A stretch of 64,000 nt of DNA from Eleusine coracana subsp. coracana (taxonomy: Eukaryota; Streptophyta; Magnoliopsida; Poales; Poaceae). This document shows, in pieces, positions 23,465-34,913 of the stretch (positions within the stretch are counted from its first letter, which is position 1; every line of letters begins with the position of its first letter). The DNA lies in contig CM064434.1 of the NCBI GenBank assembly GCA_032690845.1, positions 6,202,108 to 6,266,107 on the forward strand, in the 5' to 3' direction. The position numbers and the translations under genes are program-made. The notes beneath the pieces are model-generated. The model was not told the DNA's origin. It ran no database searches and saw nothing but the letters and a program-made list of their open reading frames with translations.

Positions 23465-23983
23465 TGTTGGATTATGATCGTTAGACCAACGTCTGGGCGA
23501 TCATTATGGGAAAGGGATATTTACGTTTCCTAATTATGCACTAATTATCCCACTAATTACATCATTAATTATGATGTGAATCACGTACGCGCCTTGATCG
23601 GAGGCGCAGCCAACCCCATTGGTTGCAGCCCCGTTCCACAGCAGCGCAACATAAATAAGGGGAGTCGGCTCCACTTGTGATCCGATGATTCACGAGTTTG
23701 TATGCCTCTCCTGACAATTAAAACCCTAAAACACGATTGTGAGGGCGTTGCTAACGGATCGAAGGCCGCCGCCGCCCCCCTCCTGTAGGAAGGATGTCGC
23801 TACCTCAAGCATAATGCCGCCACGCCTGCATCAAGTAGGCACGGGGATTTCGCTGGCCTCATGGCTTCGTCCAAGGATTGTAAGAGCCTAATCCCCTGTT
23901 TACTTATCCTAGGTGGTTAGATCAGAGACTAGTTAATGTTTATGACTAAATCATGATGATGCTCATGCATATTATGTTCTACA
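23465..23983 (+). repeat. Copia A 3' LTR
   Basis: A 519-bp LTR beginning TGTTGG and ending TTCTACA. It is preceded by the polypurine tract GTGGGAGAA. A CATAAATAAGG box near 23650 is the likely TATA element. Its last 191 bp pair with 2742-2931. Confidence 0.9.
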
Positions 23984-25320
23984 GATAAGACGCTGGAGGA
24001 CGTCAGCAACCAGCAGGAACAGGTATGGCGACAAGGGGTCGCCCTGGCGCAGACCTTTGCGGCATTGTATCCATCAGCCGGGGACCCCATTTAATAGAAT
24101 GGATGTGTGCCCTGTTTGTAGTATGTGTTTCATCCAAGCTCTCCATTTGTCACCAAAGCCGCATACCTCCATGATCATGTCCAGAGCATCCCAACTGATG
24201 GAGTCAAAAACCTTTTTGAAGTCGAGTTTGAGGACAATGGTGGGCACCTTACGCTTGTGGCAGCATTGAGTTAATTCTGCTGCTAGCATGAAGCTATCAG
24301 TGATGTTTCTGCCTTTGATGAATCCAATTTGGGAGTCAGATACCAGGTTCGTGATCTCATGTTGTAGCCTGATGGTCAGACCTTTGCTAATGATTTTCAT
24401 GGGGCAGCTTTGCAGAGAAATTGGGTGGAAGCCATCGGCAGTCAGAACACCATCCTTCTTAGGAATGAGAACTATGTGAGCCTGGTTGGCACTCTCTAAA
24501 TTAGCCTGAGCTTCCTAGAAGGATTGACACATATGAAAGACATCTTGCTTGACTGTGTCCCAGAATGTTTTGTAGAAAGCGGGGCCAAATCCATCAGGAC
24601 CGGGGCTGCTGGTAGATCGCATGTTCCACAAGGCTGTCTTTATTTCTCCCTCAGAGAGTGTCATGTCCAGTTAGCCAAGGTTGAGGGGTTGTGGATAAAG
24701 CTCCCCAAGATTGAAAAAAAAATTCGGTACAAGAAAAATATCAGGGGTCACCGATAAACACGATATATCAGAAATATTGGTGATTTCGGTGAACAAAATT
24801 AATTATTTTTTCAATTTTTTACATCATTTGAGAAGAAATGGGCTTAAATCTATAAACTATTATAGTTATGAATATAATCAAAATAGTTTTCGTTTAATAA
24901 ACATACTCAATGATAAAATTTTGGTGATAAAAATTATATCGGATCTCACCGATAAATATGATATTTCAGATATATCGGTGAAATTTCACCGAAATTTTTT
25001 TCCTAGGTGTGAACTTCCGTCCCTATTAGAGAGTTATGGAATTCAAAGAGGATTTGTTCCTTGCCAGCATGAGAGTGCACAGGAACCCCCTGGTCATGAA
25101 GGACTTTGATCTGATTCTTGCGTAGTCTAGCGGAGGCGCTGGCATGAAGAATACAAGTGTTTCCATCTCCCAACTTGCATAGCTTGAACTGGTATCTTTG
25201 TTTCCAGTATAAGGCGAGCGCTTTGTTTTGCATAGACAACTGCTCTTTGACCAGGAGCCATAGGAGTGATTCCGCCGGAAATAGCGGTCGGTGTTCCTCT
25301 ATAGCATCGATGATATTTTT
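23984..25320 (-). pseudogene. LINE (L1-type) ORF2 fragment, minus strand
   Basis: Reading right to left: the linker region with LGDGNTCILHASASAR (about 25165), then after a MITE the RT domain with SSPGPDGFGPAFYKTFW (about 24595) and SDSQIGFIKGRNI (about 24330), KLDFKKVFDSISWDAL (about 24215) and KGLRQGDPLSPYLF (about 24045). It is cut at 23984 by Copia A within the RT; the remainder would be left of the window. Stops break it (for example TGA just left of 24074). The right boundary with the FAR1-like remnant is somewhere between 25300 and 25330. Confidence 0.82.
24711..25003. mobile_element. AT-rich MITE in the LINE
   Basis: About 293 bp interrupting LINE homology. Its ends are inverted (GAAAAAAAAATTCGGT against ACCGAAATTTTTTTC). 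Inside each end is a 35-bp direct repeat, 24749-24783 and 24947-24981, each starting CACCGATAAA and closing with TGGTGA/CGGTGA, so each repeat is itself nearly palindromic. No clear target duplication was seen. Confidence 0.6.
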
Positions 25321-26244
25321 ATTTTGCCACCAAAATATATTATGAACAGATGGACAAAATATACAAAGAGAGAATTTTATATTGAGAATAATGGAACTAA
25401 CAATGAAAGTTTGGAAATGTAAGTTGCGCGTATCTCACGGAAGGCAACATCTGTTGCATTGGAATGTTCGCCATCCAAACAACTTCTTGATGATTTGGAG
25501 AAAGCCATAGATAAGTTGGACCTAGAAGTAGATAATTCCCTAGTCAAGATGCAAGAAAAAGCTAGTGAGGCTCCTTTAGTAACTACTGATTGTGCTGCTA
25601 CACCTACCGGTATATTAAATAGTAAAATATCATTCAAAATTCCTCGAGTGGTAAACGGTCCAAAAAATAAACGAGGAACCATCTCGCTCGAAAAGAATAA
25701 AGGGAAGAAAAAGAAAAATGGTAAAAATAAAGGTATTGATCTTTTAGAAACAAGCATGCATTTCCATTCTTGTCTATATAGTTAACTTTGCATGTTTGAC
25801 TATAGGAAAAGATTCAAAGAATGGAACAGAATATAGAGATGAAGGTGCTAATCCAGACAAATTTATCTTGTAAGCCCTATTACCTGGACTATATATTCTC
25901 TCTTTTCGTATTTGATTTGCATAGATGCATATTTTTAATGATCAATTCATATTTTGTGCCAGGATCTTAACGTTGATAGCATTAGTGCTAACAGTATAAT
26001 GCCGAACTTTGCAAATAATGTGTTTGGACAATCTTCTTCTATGGTCCCTCCATCGATATAAGAAGAATATGCCAACACCACAATGCCGCGCTTCAATATG
26101 TATGTCAATTTCTCTACTGTTGGTGCTCCTTATATCCAAGGAGGATATACTAGTCTACTACTTGGAGTTGATCAAGCTGCTGCTTTACAACCCGCTGTTA
26201 AGAAGTTAAATTTTGATGAACTAGCAGATGAAGGAAACAAGTGA
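25321..26244 (+). pseudogene. FAR1/FHY3-like 3' gene remnant
   Basis: The first exon reads LPPKYIMNRWTKYTKRE, which fits the conserved block after the SWIM zinc finger of FAR1-related transcription factors. It is followed by an in-frame TAA (25420-25422), a coiled-coil-like stretch (LDDLEKAIDKLDLEVDNSL, about 25480), and a basic tail (NKGKKKKNGKNKGIDLLE). Two small exons appear to follow: about 25813-25868 (ends ATCTTG|TAAG) and 25963-26244 (after TGTGCCAG), with another TAA at 26059-26061 and a terminal TGA at 26242. These factors derive from Mutator-like transposases and act in light signalling, so this could be a host gene fragment or a transposase remnant. The family call rests on a short match. 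Confidence 0.45.
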
Positions 26245-26660
26245 CTTGTCATGTTAGACTGAATTTTATTTTCATTTGTGTTGTGCTGGGATCATAATAA
26301 ATGTGTTATTGATATATGACGTGTAACTTATTTATATTGTTTGAGATTATGGCATATAACTCTGTTATATTGTTTGACAATATTGCGGACGCACCTTTTT
26401 ATTCTCAGCTGATGCATTGAGTTCGACGTCAGTCGCATGAAGTGTTTTTCCAGTTTGACTGAAGATTCATTAGATTTGTAATTGATGAAGTATATATGTT
26501 GTTGTACAAATTACTACCATGCAACAAAGCTGCACCGTACCCACGGTACTTGTACTCATGATCAAGTCCAGCAATGGAGAGTGTTGTTCACTTGTTCAGA
26601 TTAGTCTGAAGGGGCGATGCTGGTGTAGCTGTAGGAAGAGAGAGAAGATGGCCCAGCACA
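26245..26660. other. No gene seen
   Basis: AT-rich DNA after the FAR1-like remnant. AATAAATG near 26296 could be a polyadenylation signal for that remnant. Nothing else is supported. Confidence 0.5.
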
Positions 26661-26825
26661 CGTCATCGCTGGAACGAAGGCAAAGAGATTAATAGAGCGA
26701 GAGCCGATAGCAGTACACTCACGAGCTGTAAAAATGAGTCGACAATTGAGCCGAGCTGACTTTCCGTATGTCTTCGTTCCGGCGCCAAACGCGATCGTTG
26801 GATTCGTGTGTCTGCCACACGTCCG

Positions 26826-27596
26826 TCACTGAGCGGCGTCCTGCAGCGATGGGACTTTGCAGCCTGCGCCAAATTTTTTTCCATTAACACCAGAGTGAAA
26901 AGCGCTTGAGACCAGGTCAGACGATTGACACGCAACCAGTTGAGGTGGAGCTTGAGGCCTCAGCTGGGGACACGTCGAAGCAGGGGCTGATGAGAGGAGG
27001 GGATCAGCAGCCAGAATTGAACATGCTCTGTTTTGGCCTAGAGGAGGGGGCGAAGCAGAGCAGCAATTACTGCTCTCACCGGCCACCAAGGAGGTAGAGG
27101 TCGGAAGCAGTGGGAACGCAGCTCCTGGAGTCGTGACGGCTCTGATAGGGGACCCACCATGGGACCCAGGAGGCGCGTCCTTGGGGCGGGGATCGGGACT
27201 GTAGCCGAAGTTGAAATTGGACACCCGCCGCCAGGCAATGGTGGCATCCAACTCCGGGAAGAAGAGGAGCCTGGTGGTGCCACAGAGGACGGAGCCGCAG
27301 AGGAGGATAGCAGCAGCCATGTTGTGGTTGGCGACATCAGCACGGAGCACACCAGGAGAAAGCTCGAGCCCCCGGCAACGATCGAGAGGCGAAGCAAGCC
27401 AGTATCAGAGAGCATTGGCAACGAAGAAGCGGTTGACCTTGTAGGGCGATGGGGTGTAGGTGATCCAGATGGAGGCGAGGGAGCAGGAAACTAGGCAGTG
27501 AAAATCAGCTAGAACGGTTGATTGGAAAGCAACGCCAGGCCAGGAAGAAGGATCGGAGATTAAGCGCCGCGAGGCAGTGGCGGAGCTAGGATTCAA
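26826..27596 (-). pseudogene. Unrecognised GC-rich coding-like locus, cut by hAT element
   Basis: Minus-strand frames with strong GC and little stop density: 27596-27405, 27421-27038 and 27350-26826. The last reads MAAAILLCGSVLCGTTRLLFFPELDA, a hydrophobic start followed by a proline- and serine-rich region. The upstream part continues across the hAT insertion at 31107-31260, where a frame begins MATEGDYWSPPTTAARFPP. No family is recognised. It could be a small grass gene, a captured fragment, or simply GC-rich DNA with open frames on both strands. Confidence 0.3.
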
Positions 27597-30500
27597 AGTC
27601 AGGGTGGATCGACTAAAATTTTTTTTCGAGCATAATATATTGAAGTACCAACATACAATAAAAATTCAATAGCTCAATAAAATATCTTTAAAATATATTA
27701 AAAATTGATAATAATGATTCAATACAAGGCTATATAATAATAAAAAGAGATAAAAAACTACTTCTTTTTGTTTTTATCGGGCTTACGCATTCTAATAGCC
27801 ATAAAAGAATCCACAATATCATCTTTCTTCACATTTAAGAAAACATCTCGCTCAATAAAAGTGACCAAACAATCATCCAAAAGACCATCACTCATCCTAT
27901 TCATCAACTTATTCTTTGACAAAATTCATCGCTGAAAATGCTCTTTCAACACTTGTTGTCGTCATAGGTAGAATTAATACCAATTTGAGAAGTATATCAA
28001 ATCATAAATATTATGTCTATTTATTTCAACAAGCTTAACTGAGAGGTCAACAAGATTTGATATGTCTTTGAAACTATCATCTCTTCTCATGTCATTAATA
28101 TAGTTATCAAGTTGCATTTTAAGTCTCAGCAATTTCGAACTTGAAAAATCATTAGAGTAAAATTCAGCAAGCCTACGCACCTTGTGTGCATCAAACAAAG
28201 CAAATGAATTTGAAGGATTCAAGGCTGCCATACAACAAAGCAACTCCATATTAACCTCATCAAACCGTGTATCAAGCTCTTGAATAATTCGATCAATGAT
28301 ATCAATATATACTTCTCTTCTGAAGTGATCATCATTTGTTTGGACTGGAACAAACCGAGCTGATCTTCCAAAGGGCACATATTGATCATTCATCGGAGGA
28401 ACTTGGATGCCATGTTTGTTGTAAAATAAAGTGATATTTTGAAGGAATACATCCCACCCATCAGATCTCAATTCTTGCATTGTTTTCTTGGCCACATTAA
28501 CAAGAGACATTGCATTAAGAATATCTTACTCTCTTCTTTGTAAGCATAATGATAAATCATTTGTGTATCCAAGAATAGTAACCATCAAGTGTGCACTGAA
28601 AACAAAGTCAAATGATTCAAATAGCAAAACCATAGCTCGTACTCTAGGCCAGTCACTCTTTTGTGCCATGTCTTCTCCAAGACTTATGAGTACATCACGG
28701 ATGGCTGGATACATACTAATAATATTGACAACAGTTTTGTAATGAGAGCCCCATCGAGTCTCACCAGGCCTAGCTAATCCCATCTCTTGATTTAATCCCT
28801 TTCCAGTGTGTATATCACCACATTCAATTGCTTTTAAGATATTTTGAAGATTAACATTCCGAAGCATATCATGACGCTTACAAGAAATCCCAACAATATT
28901 AAGCAAGGTAGACACATGATCAAAGAACCAAACACACTCATCATTTCCCTTAGCAACACCAACAAGAACTAGTTGCAGTTGATGTGCAAAACAATGAATA
29001 TAATAAGCAGAAGGTGACTCTTTCAAGAACAATGTTTTCAGTCCTTTAATTTCTCCTCTCATATTGCTAGCTCCATCATAACCTTGCCCATGGATCTGAG
29101 TTAAAGTCAAATGATGACCAACAAGTAAAGATTGAATTGCTTCCTTAAGTGACAAAGAAGTAGTATCTTGGACATGCACAACTCCAAGAAAGTGTTCACA
29201 TGGCTTCCCTTTTTATCAACGTAACACAAACAAACAACTAGTTGTTGTCTATGTGATACATCACTTGCCTTATCAGCTAAAATTGCATAGTGGTCATCTC
29301 CAAGCTCCTCAATAATTTTACTTCTTGTTTCCATGACACAAGATTGAATAATTTCCCTCTATATATCATGGCAAGTCAAGGTACAATTAGCTGGAGCATT
29401 CTTCAAAACAACCTTATCCACCTCTTCATTATTAGATGCAAGCCATTTTAAAAGCTCTAGAAAATTGCCTCTATTCCTAGACTCTTCACTTTCATCATGC
29501 CCACGAAATGCCAATCCTTGTTTCAAAAGAAACCTCAAACATCTGAGTGAATAAGTCAGTCTTATCTTGTAAAGCCGCATCTGTTCACTGTCAACCTCTA
29601 CTATTTTATTATCAATTTTTGCACTAGGAGTCAAATAAGCAGTGTACCTCTCCTAGGCTGCATTATGTACACTACCAACTTCTCCCACATGCTTATCTAG
29701 TGCATCTTCTCTATTCCAATTTCTCCATCCACCAACGGTAAATGGACTATTCTTCTCCCTTTTTTTGAACAAGAAGCATACAAAGCAAAATGCAGCATCA
29801 TTCTTAACACTATATTCTAGCTAATGATATTTATGAAACCATATAGCATTGAACCATTGATCTCTAGTGCCAATTTTCCTTTTCTTAAATTCTTGTGCAT
29901 AAGTTTGAAATGGACCTTTCAATATATATGCTCTTCTAACTGCATCTTGATCATTGATAGGATAACTTACAATGGGCAATCTTTCAGCGGGACCTTGTGG
30001 AAGATGGTCCGGATCATAAACCGGTGGGGGCAACTTTGGTGGAGCTGAAGATGAAGGTGTGTTGCCATTGTACTCATGTTCTTAAGCTTCCTCTTCCCGT
30101 GAAATCACATTGTCTTCACCACTTCTTGGGACATCAGCTGAGGGGGTCAATGGTTCAGTTTCTCCAATTGAACCATGAGTTGATGCATCGGTCGACGGAA
30201 GTGAAGGTGAAGATGACGAATTTTTCTTTGCTTTGTATTTTTTAAAAAGAGATGCAATATTTCCGTTTCTCCTCATCTTTCACTAATCTGCAATACAAAA
30301 ATCCAATTACATAGAAAAGATTATTAATTTGATTTTATTAAATCATTTACTTAAGGCACCTTGCATGCAATTGATAAACTGGTGTGAAACCGACTGTTCA
30401 TTAAGGAAGCAATTTAATTAGACATTAGATAGACTCCCAAGCACATTAAGGATTGAATAATGGAGTTGTACATCTAACTGATTTATCTAATTAAGATGAT

Positions 30501-31106
30501 AGATTAATTTAATTACAAGGCGCTCTAATTGCGTAGCAGATGGCAATTCAATATTACACAGGAATTATCAGTTTGATTTATTATATGCAATGCCCCCATG
30601 TGAACGCTGTGTTCATTTTTTAATCAGAAATCAAGTAGTTGCAGTGGACGACTGCAATATCTAGTGTTTAATTAACCGGCCAGATTAAATAATTAAATTG
30701 CTTACCTAGGATCACCGGATAGTGAGCAGTGGAGCACGCAACAGCCGCGAGCATCAACCAGGCAGCACGCAGCAGCCGGCACAACTGCTACACGGGTGAC
30801 GTGATCATGCAGATCTCTCCTCCAATTGCCGCCGATCACGCCAGACTTGGAACCCTAGACAACCGCTTGGCTCCTCTCGTAATCTTGCCTCGGTCTCACC
30901 CTGACGGTTGATTGCCTAATTAGTTGTTGCTTTGCTTTGATGATAGCTGGCCTCGTCAGTCATCACAACTCAGATGGCCAAGGCCTGGTTTCTCTGGGCC
31001 ACCAGCTTTCCTTTCTATGGGCCTGTTGGGCATTAGGGTGTGGTGGGGTGGGTCGTAGGCCCAAATCTCAGGGTGGGCCCCGGTCCACCCTGTAGCTCCG
31101 CCAATG
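27575..31106 (-). mobile_element. hAT DNA transposon with transposase remnant (hAT A)
   Basis: A 3,532-bp element. Ends are CAGTGGCGGAGCTA at left and TAGCTCCGCCAATG at right, imperfect inverted repeats. An exact 8-bp target duplication CCGCGAGG flanks it (27567-27574 and 31107-31114), the hallmark of hAT. The transposase gene is on the minus strand. About 830 bp at the right (30277-31106) hold the leader and promoter side and no other gene. Confidence 0.95.
27758..30276 (-). pseudogene. hAT transposase (TTF zinc finger / DUF4371 / dimerisation type)
   Basis: Start ATG at 30276 (MRRNGNIASLFKKYK). The TTF-type zinc finger region is at about 30030-29750 (TRDQWFNAIWFHKYH, then FCFVCFLF). The DUF4371 RNase-H-like core is at 29640-28526: ADKASDVSHRQQLVVC, then GYDGASNMRG and YYIHCFAHQLQL, then RWGSHYKT. 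The C-terminal dimerisation segment (27990-27758) has TSVERAFSAMNF, followed by a one-base frameshift before the final block ending in lysines. Stops occur near 30081, 29824, 29650 and 29358. The enzyme cuts and pastes the element; this copy cannot make it. Confidence 0.88.
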
Positions 31107-31114
31107 CCGCGAGG

Positions 31115-31658
31115 TGCGGCGGAGAGAGAGTAGGCTGGGGGGCACCGAGAAGAGAGGTGGGTGGACAGAGGGGGGAGGCGGAGGAGGACGGGGGCAAAGG
31201 CTGCGGGGGGAATCTGGCAGCGGTGGTGGGTGGCGACCAGTAGTCGCCTTCGGTCGCCACACGAGGCGCCAGCGCTTGCGTGCTCCTATGCTCTGGTTCA
31301 CCCGCAGTTGAAACTTCTCACCCGCCATCCTCCATTGGATTGGATCTAGGCCGTACCATCATCCTCAACAAACCACAGCAGCGGTGAGTTGCGATCGTGG
31401 GCTTGAGGTAGGAAATCGACTATAGTCATGATCTACCCTATATATGATGACCGGGAGGGGAGTATAGAGACGTGGAGGTGGCACCCTTACGCGTCTATGT
31501 GTGATTCTTATCACTACGATTTGGTTTTCTTTTTTCCTTCTAACTTCAGATCCGATTTTGTGCAATCCTATTTAAAATTTGTGATCCACAGAGAACAAAC
31601 TACAGCTCGTGCTCACTAGGGTTTTGTTTTGTTTCACCTGTGGAACGGAAAGTCTGCC
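31115..31658. other. Flank of hAT A and upstream of F-box gene
   Basis: 31115-31260 holds the other half of the GC-rich locus (minus strand). From 31320 to 31658 is the probable promoter and leader of the F-box locus. A TATATATGA stretch lies at 31439. No further gene is seen. Confidence 0.45.
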
Positions 31659-32339
31659 ATGGACCTGGTGGATGACACCCTCGATCTCGTCTTTGAGCGG
31701 CTCGATTCGCCCGTCATCCTCATCCGTGCGGCATCCACATGCAAGCGTTTGCGCCGTATCATCTCCGATGCCGTCTTCCTCCGGCGCTTCCGTTCCTTGA
31801 TCATGAACACCCCCACAGTCACCGGCCACTACTTCAATGCTCCTTTGTGCAACGACGCATGGGCCAGGTTCGAACGAAGAACAGGAGATCCATGGTTTAC
31901 TCCCTCCTCATCGTCATCGTCGATTGTTGATGCCACCACTTCTCACTCAGCTTCCTTCCAAGCTGCATCATCGAGCCATGCATGGTGGCCTCGGACCACG
32001 TGGGCGATCATGGACAATCGTGGAAGCCTCCTACTGCTGAAAAGGTCTTTCTACAAGCCTTCATGGTCATGCCAAGCCAAGACTTTCCTTACATAGCCGT
32101 CTGCGAGCCTCTGACGCAGCGTTACAGTAGCATCCCTCTGCCGTCGGACCTAGAGAACGTTGATCTCTTCTTTCGGGGTCCCTACCTCATCAATGGGGAT
32201 GACAATGAGACTGGTGAATGCGTTATTGGCATGTCAAACTTGGGGCCGGCCTGACTTTTTGATAGCCTGATGCTGGAACAAAAAAATGGGGGCTCGCATT
32301 CATCATAAAAGCGAGCAGGCCTTATGTGCAGCCGTGCAG

Positions 32340-33239
32340 CAGGGGCGGGCCCACTTATTGAATACCCATTATTTTTGTTAAAAAAATTCTACATATGTAA
32401 TATATACTACGAATTTCTAACGAAAATTAGAAATAAACAGGCCCAAAAAGTCAACCTGGGCTTCTACACGCCTCTATAAACTAGCCAAATTGCCAAATTG
32501 GCCCATACGGTGTCCATTCCCATTCGATTTAACAGCACATGATGATTTTTCTTCCTGTACGATCAAGAAAATTGATCGAGCATTGTTCTTCCTCTACGAT
32601 AGAACCATAGAACCGCCTCCGCTGCCGCCCAAACCCGAGACTGCCACCCATGCCTAGGACTGAGACGACACGATCTCCAACGGCCACTGCCTAGAACTCA
32701 ATCGTGTATCGCGAGGATTTGTGCTTTGATCGCCGGTAGCACTACAGCAGCGCACCACTCCATCCAGGTAGTAGTTGTTGCTGGCTCGATTCTTTATTTT
32801 CATTCTTGCGCTCACAAATCCATGCTCTGAAATACAGTACTTGTGTAGTTGTGTGATTCAAGGAAGAATAATGCATACTTATGATTTTAATTTTAGGTCT
32901 GAAACATGAAAAAGGAAGAATAATGCCACTACTAATTTGAGCACTTTCTTGGTAAATGGCAATGGCTTCTGCAAAGAAGAGATAACCTGAATGAGTGTTA
33001 TTCCATCTTCTAATGAAACCCAGATGCAGATTTGTAAGATTTATTATTAATTTTTTATTTTACTCTCTATTTATTTCACATGTTGCCACTTTGATATTAT
33101 TAATCAATTAGCATATCTATTTGTTAAAATCAAGTTGAAATCAATTTTGTACTATGAACTCATATAATATATAAGACATAAAAAAAATTATCATTATAAT
33201 TTTTTAATACTCATGGTTCAAATCCTGAGCCCGCCACTG
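32340..33239. mobile_element. hAT-type MITE nested in hAT B
   Basis: A 900-bp insert with ends CAGGGGCGGGCCCA and TGAGCCCGCCACTG. The flanking octamers CCGTGCAG (32332-32339) and CCATGCAG (33240-33247) match at seven of eight positions. The interior is AT-rich and non-coding. Confidence 0.82.
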
Positions 33240-33334
33240 CCATGCAGGTCTGTGGTGGTGCACTGGTGCTTGATTATTTTGGGCTTTCTTGGCACTTGGC
33301 AGCAGGCCTATTCGCTAGAGAACAAAAAAAAAGG

Positions 33335-34913
33335 AAGAAGTCCTTTTAGCATCCCTCAACTATTGCTAAAGTCTAGTTTTCCTCCCTGAATTATAAAACT
33401 GGGTATTAGTACTCCTTTAACTATTAAAACTGTTTGTTTTTTGAGTAAAATACACCACAAGTCCTTAAACTATTTAGAAATGATCATCTAGGTCCATGAA
33501 CTATCAAAGTAACCATCTAGATCCTTAAACTATTTCCAGATAGTCATCCAGGTCCATAAACTTTATAGTGATCCTATAAATACATGATCTATTTATTTTG
33601 TGTCAACTAGATCCTCACCGTTGTCGCCCATCCGCTCTCCAAGCGCAACACCACTGCCGCGTGGATGTCACCGTTGTACAACTGCTCTGCAGGCGAGCAC
33701 AGCCGAGCCTACATGACAATGTCAACTAACAGAAGGTGGGTTGTGCCCATCGCGACCTCGCTCTCCTCATCGAGGCCTATGCCTGCCGACCACCGGAATT
33801 CCCATCTATCTGCCAGGCGCTGTCGACAGTCATGTGTGAAGGGCACCATGCACTAAAGGCATACCTCGTCATGGGTATCGAGCAAGCCATCTTCGTGGTT
33901 AACGAGTAACAAGCGTGGAAAGACGAGGTCGCGATGGGAGGAACGGGGCCAGATGGATGGGCAAGGCCGCAACAGGCAGAGCGCAGCTGGTGCTAGCTTG
34001 TGTCGTCGTGGAGGTTCGGTGATGCTCACATGGATACCGGTTATGCGGCGGCGGCGGCAGTGACACATGTGTAGAGCTGGTGGGTGACGATGTGGTGGAC
34101 ATGATTAACATAATATAAATAGATCATGGACTTGGGGGTTCACTATAAAGTTTAATGATCATCTAGGAATAGCTTAGGGACCCAAATGATCACTTTAAAA
34201 GTTTATGGACCTATATGAGTATTCTTAAATAGTTTGAGGACCTATGATACACTTCACTCTTGTTTTCTTGCTCCCACGGCTGATTTGATCGGTGATTTTG
34301 TCCACATGGCTCACATATGGCATAGAGAAACATTTTGGAGAACTAATAGTTATGAGATATTTTATATTTTAAGGTTAGTCTATGAACAAAAATAGATTTG
34401 TCTAAAAATGTATATTTTTGAGGATTCAAAATTTTTCTATATTGATTTTTTAATTCAAAATCAAATATAATATTGTTCATGATTCAAACATAATTTTCTT
34501 GGTTCATATAAAATACTTAGTGTATAGTGTAAATTTTAAAGGTACAATAGTCCACGATGCGAGAGAGGTGTAATAATCCATAGTTATTATTTAAAAAGTT
34601 GAAAAACATATTTTTATATGTATATATAATAAAAATACTTAAAACACTAATATTTAACCACAAAAATATTATGATTTTTTAAATCTTCAATTATATGTTT
34701 TTGAATTTTTAGTTGTAGAAAAGATGACATGGCATTAAATATGTATTTCTCTATGCTACATGTGCGCCATATAGATAAAATCATCGATCAAAATAGCTGT
34801 GGGAGGAAAAACAATCGGTCTTAACAATTGAAGGAGTACAAATACCCGGTTTTATAATTAAGGGAGGAAAACCAGACTTTGACAATAATTAAGGGAGGGT
34901 AAAAGGACTTCTT
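33335..34913. mobile_element. Long-inverted-repeat element nested in hAT B
   Basis: Arms of about 90 bp are inverted copies: the left starts AAGAAGTCCTTTTA with blocks TAGTTTTCCTCCCT and ATAAAACTGGGTA; the right ends TAAAAGGACTTCTT. Outer boundaries lie in A-rich DNA and no target duplication is certain. A Mutator-like element (33443-34259) is inserted in its left part. The remaining interior (34270-34800) is AT-rich and has no gene. Confidence 0.75.
33443..34259. mobile_element. Mutator-like non-autonomous element with GC-rich interior
   Basis: 817 bp. Inverted arms of about 170 bp begin GAGTAAAATACACCA and end GATACACTTCACTC, with shared blocks such as GGTCC and AAACTATTTA. The flanking 9-mers TTGTTTTTT (33434-33442) and TTGTTTTCT (34260-34268) agree at eight of nine, the target length of Mutator elements. 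The interior (about 33610-34100) is GC-rich, unlike the arms. On the plus strand it keeps a frame from about 33735 to 33909 (including RDLALLIEAYACRPPEF and LSTVMCEGHHALKAYL), suggesting a captured host gene piece. The donor gene is not recognised. Confidence 0.72.

Larger units (their letters stand above)
2742..23983 (+). mobile_element. Copia LTR retrotransposon, interrupted (Copia A)
   Basis: Plus-strand Copia element in two pieces. The left piece (2742-7580) has a partial 5' LTR, a tRNA-Met-type primer site, a long leader, gag, protease, integrase and the start of reverse transcriptase. The right piece (21989-23983) resumes reverse transcriptase at the exact residue, then RNase H, a polypurine tract (AAGTGGGAGAA, about 23454-23464) and the 3' LTR. 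The 14.4-kb Gypsy element lies between the pieces, flanked by ATAAT. The domain order gag-PR-INT-RT-RH defines Copia. Host DNA on the right is a LINE; GATAA at 23984 should be its right target duplication. It is non-functional because of many stops and shifts. Confidence 0.9.

Noticed and set aside
31033..31349. Overlapping frames on both strands near 31.1-31.3 kb
   Set aside because: All are simple GC-rich compositional frames; only the minus-strand one is kept as part of a tentative locus.
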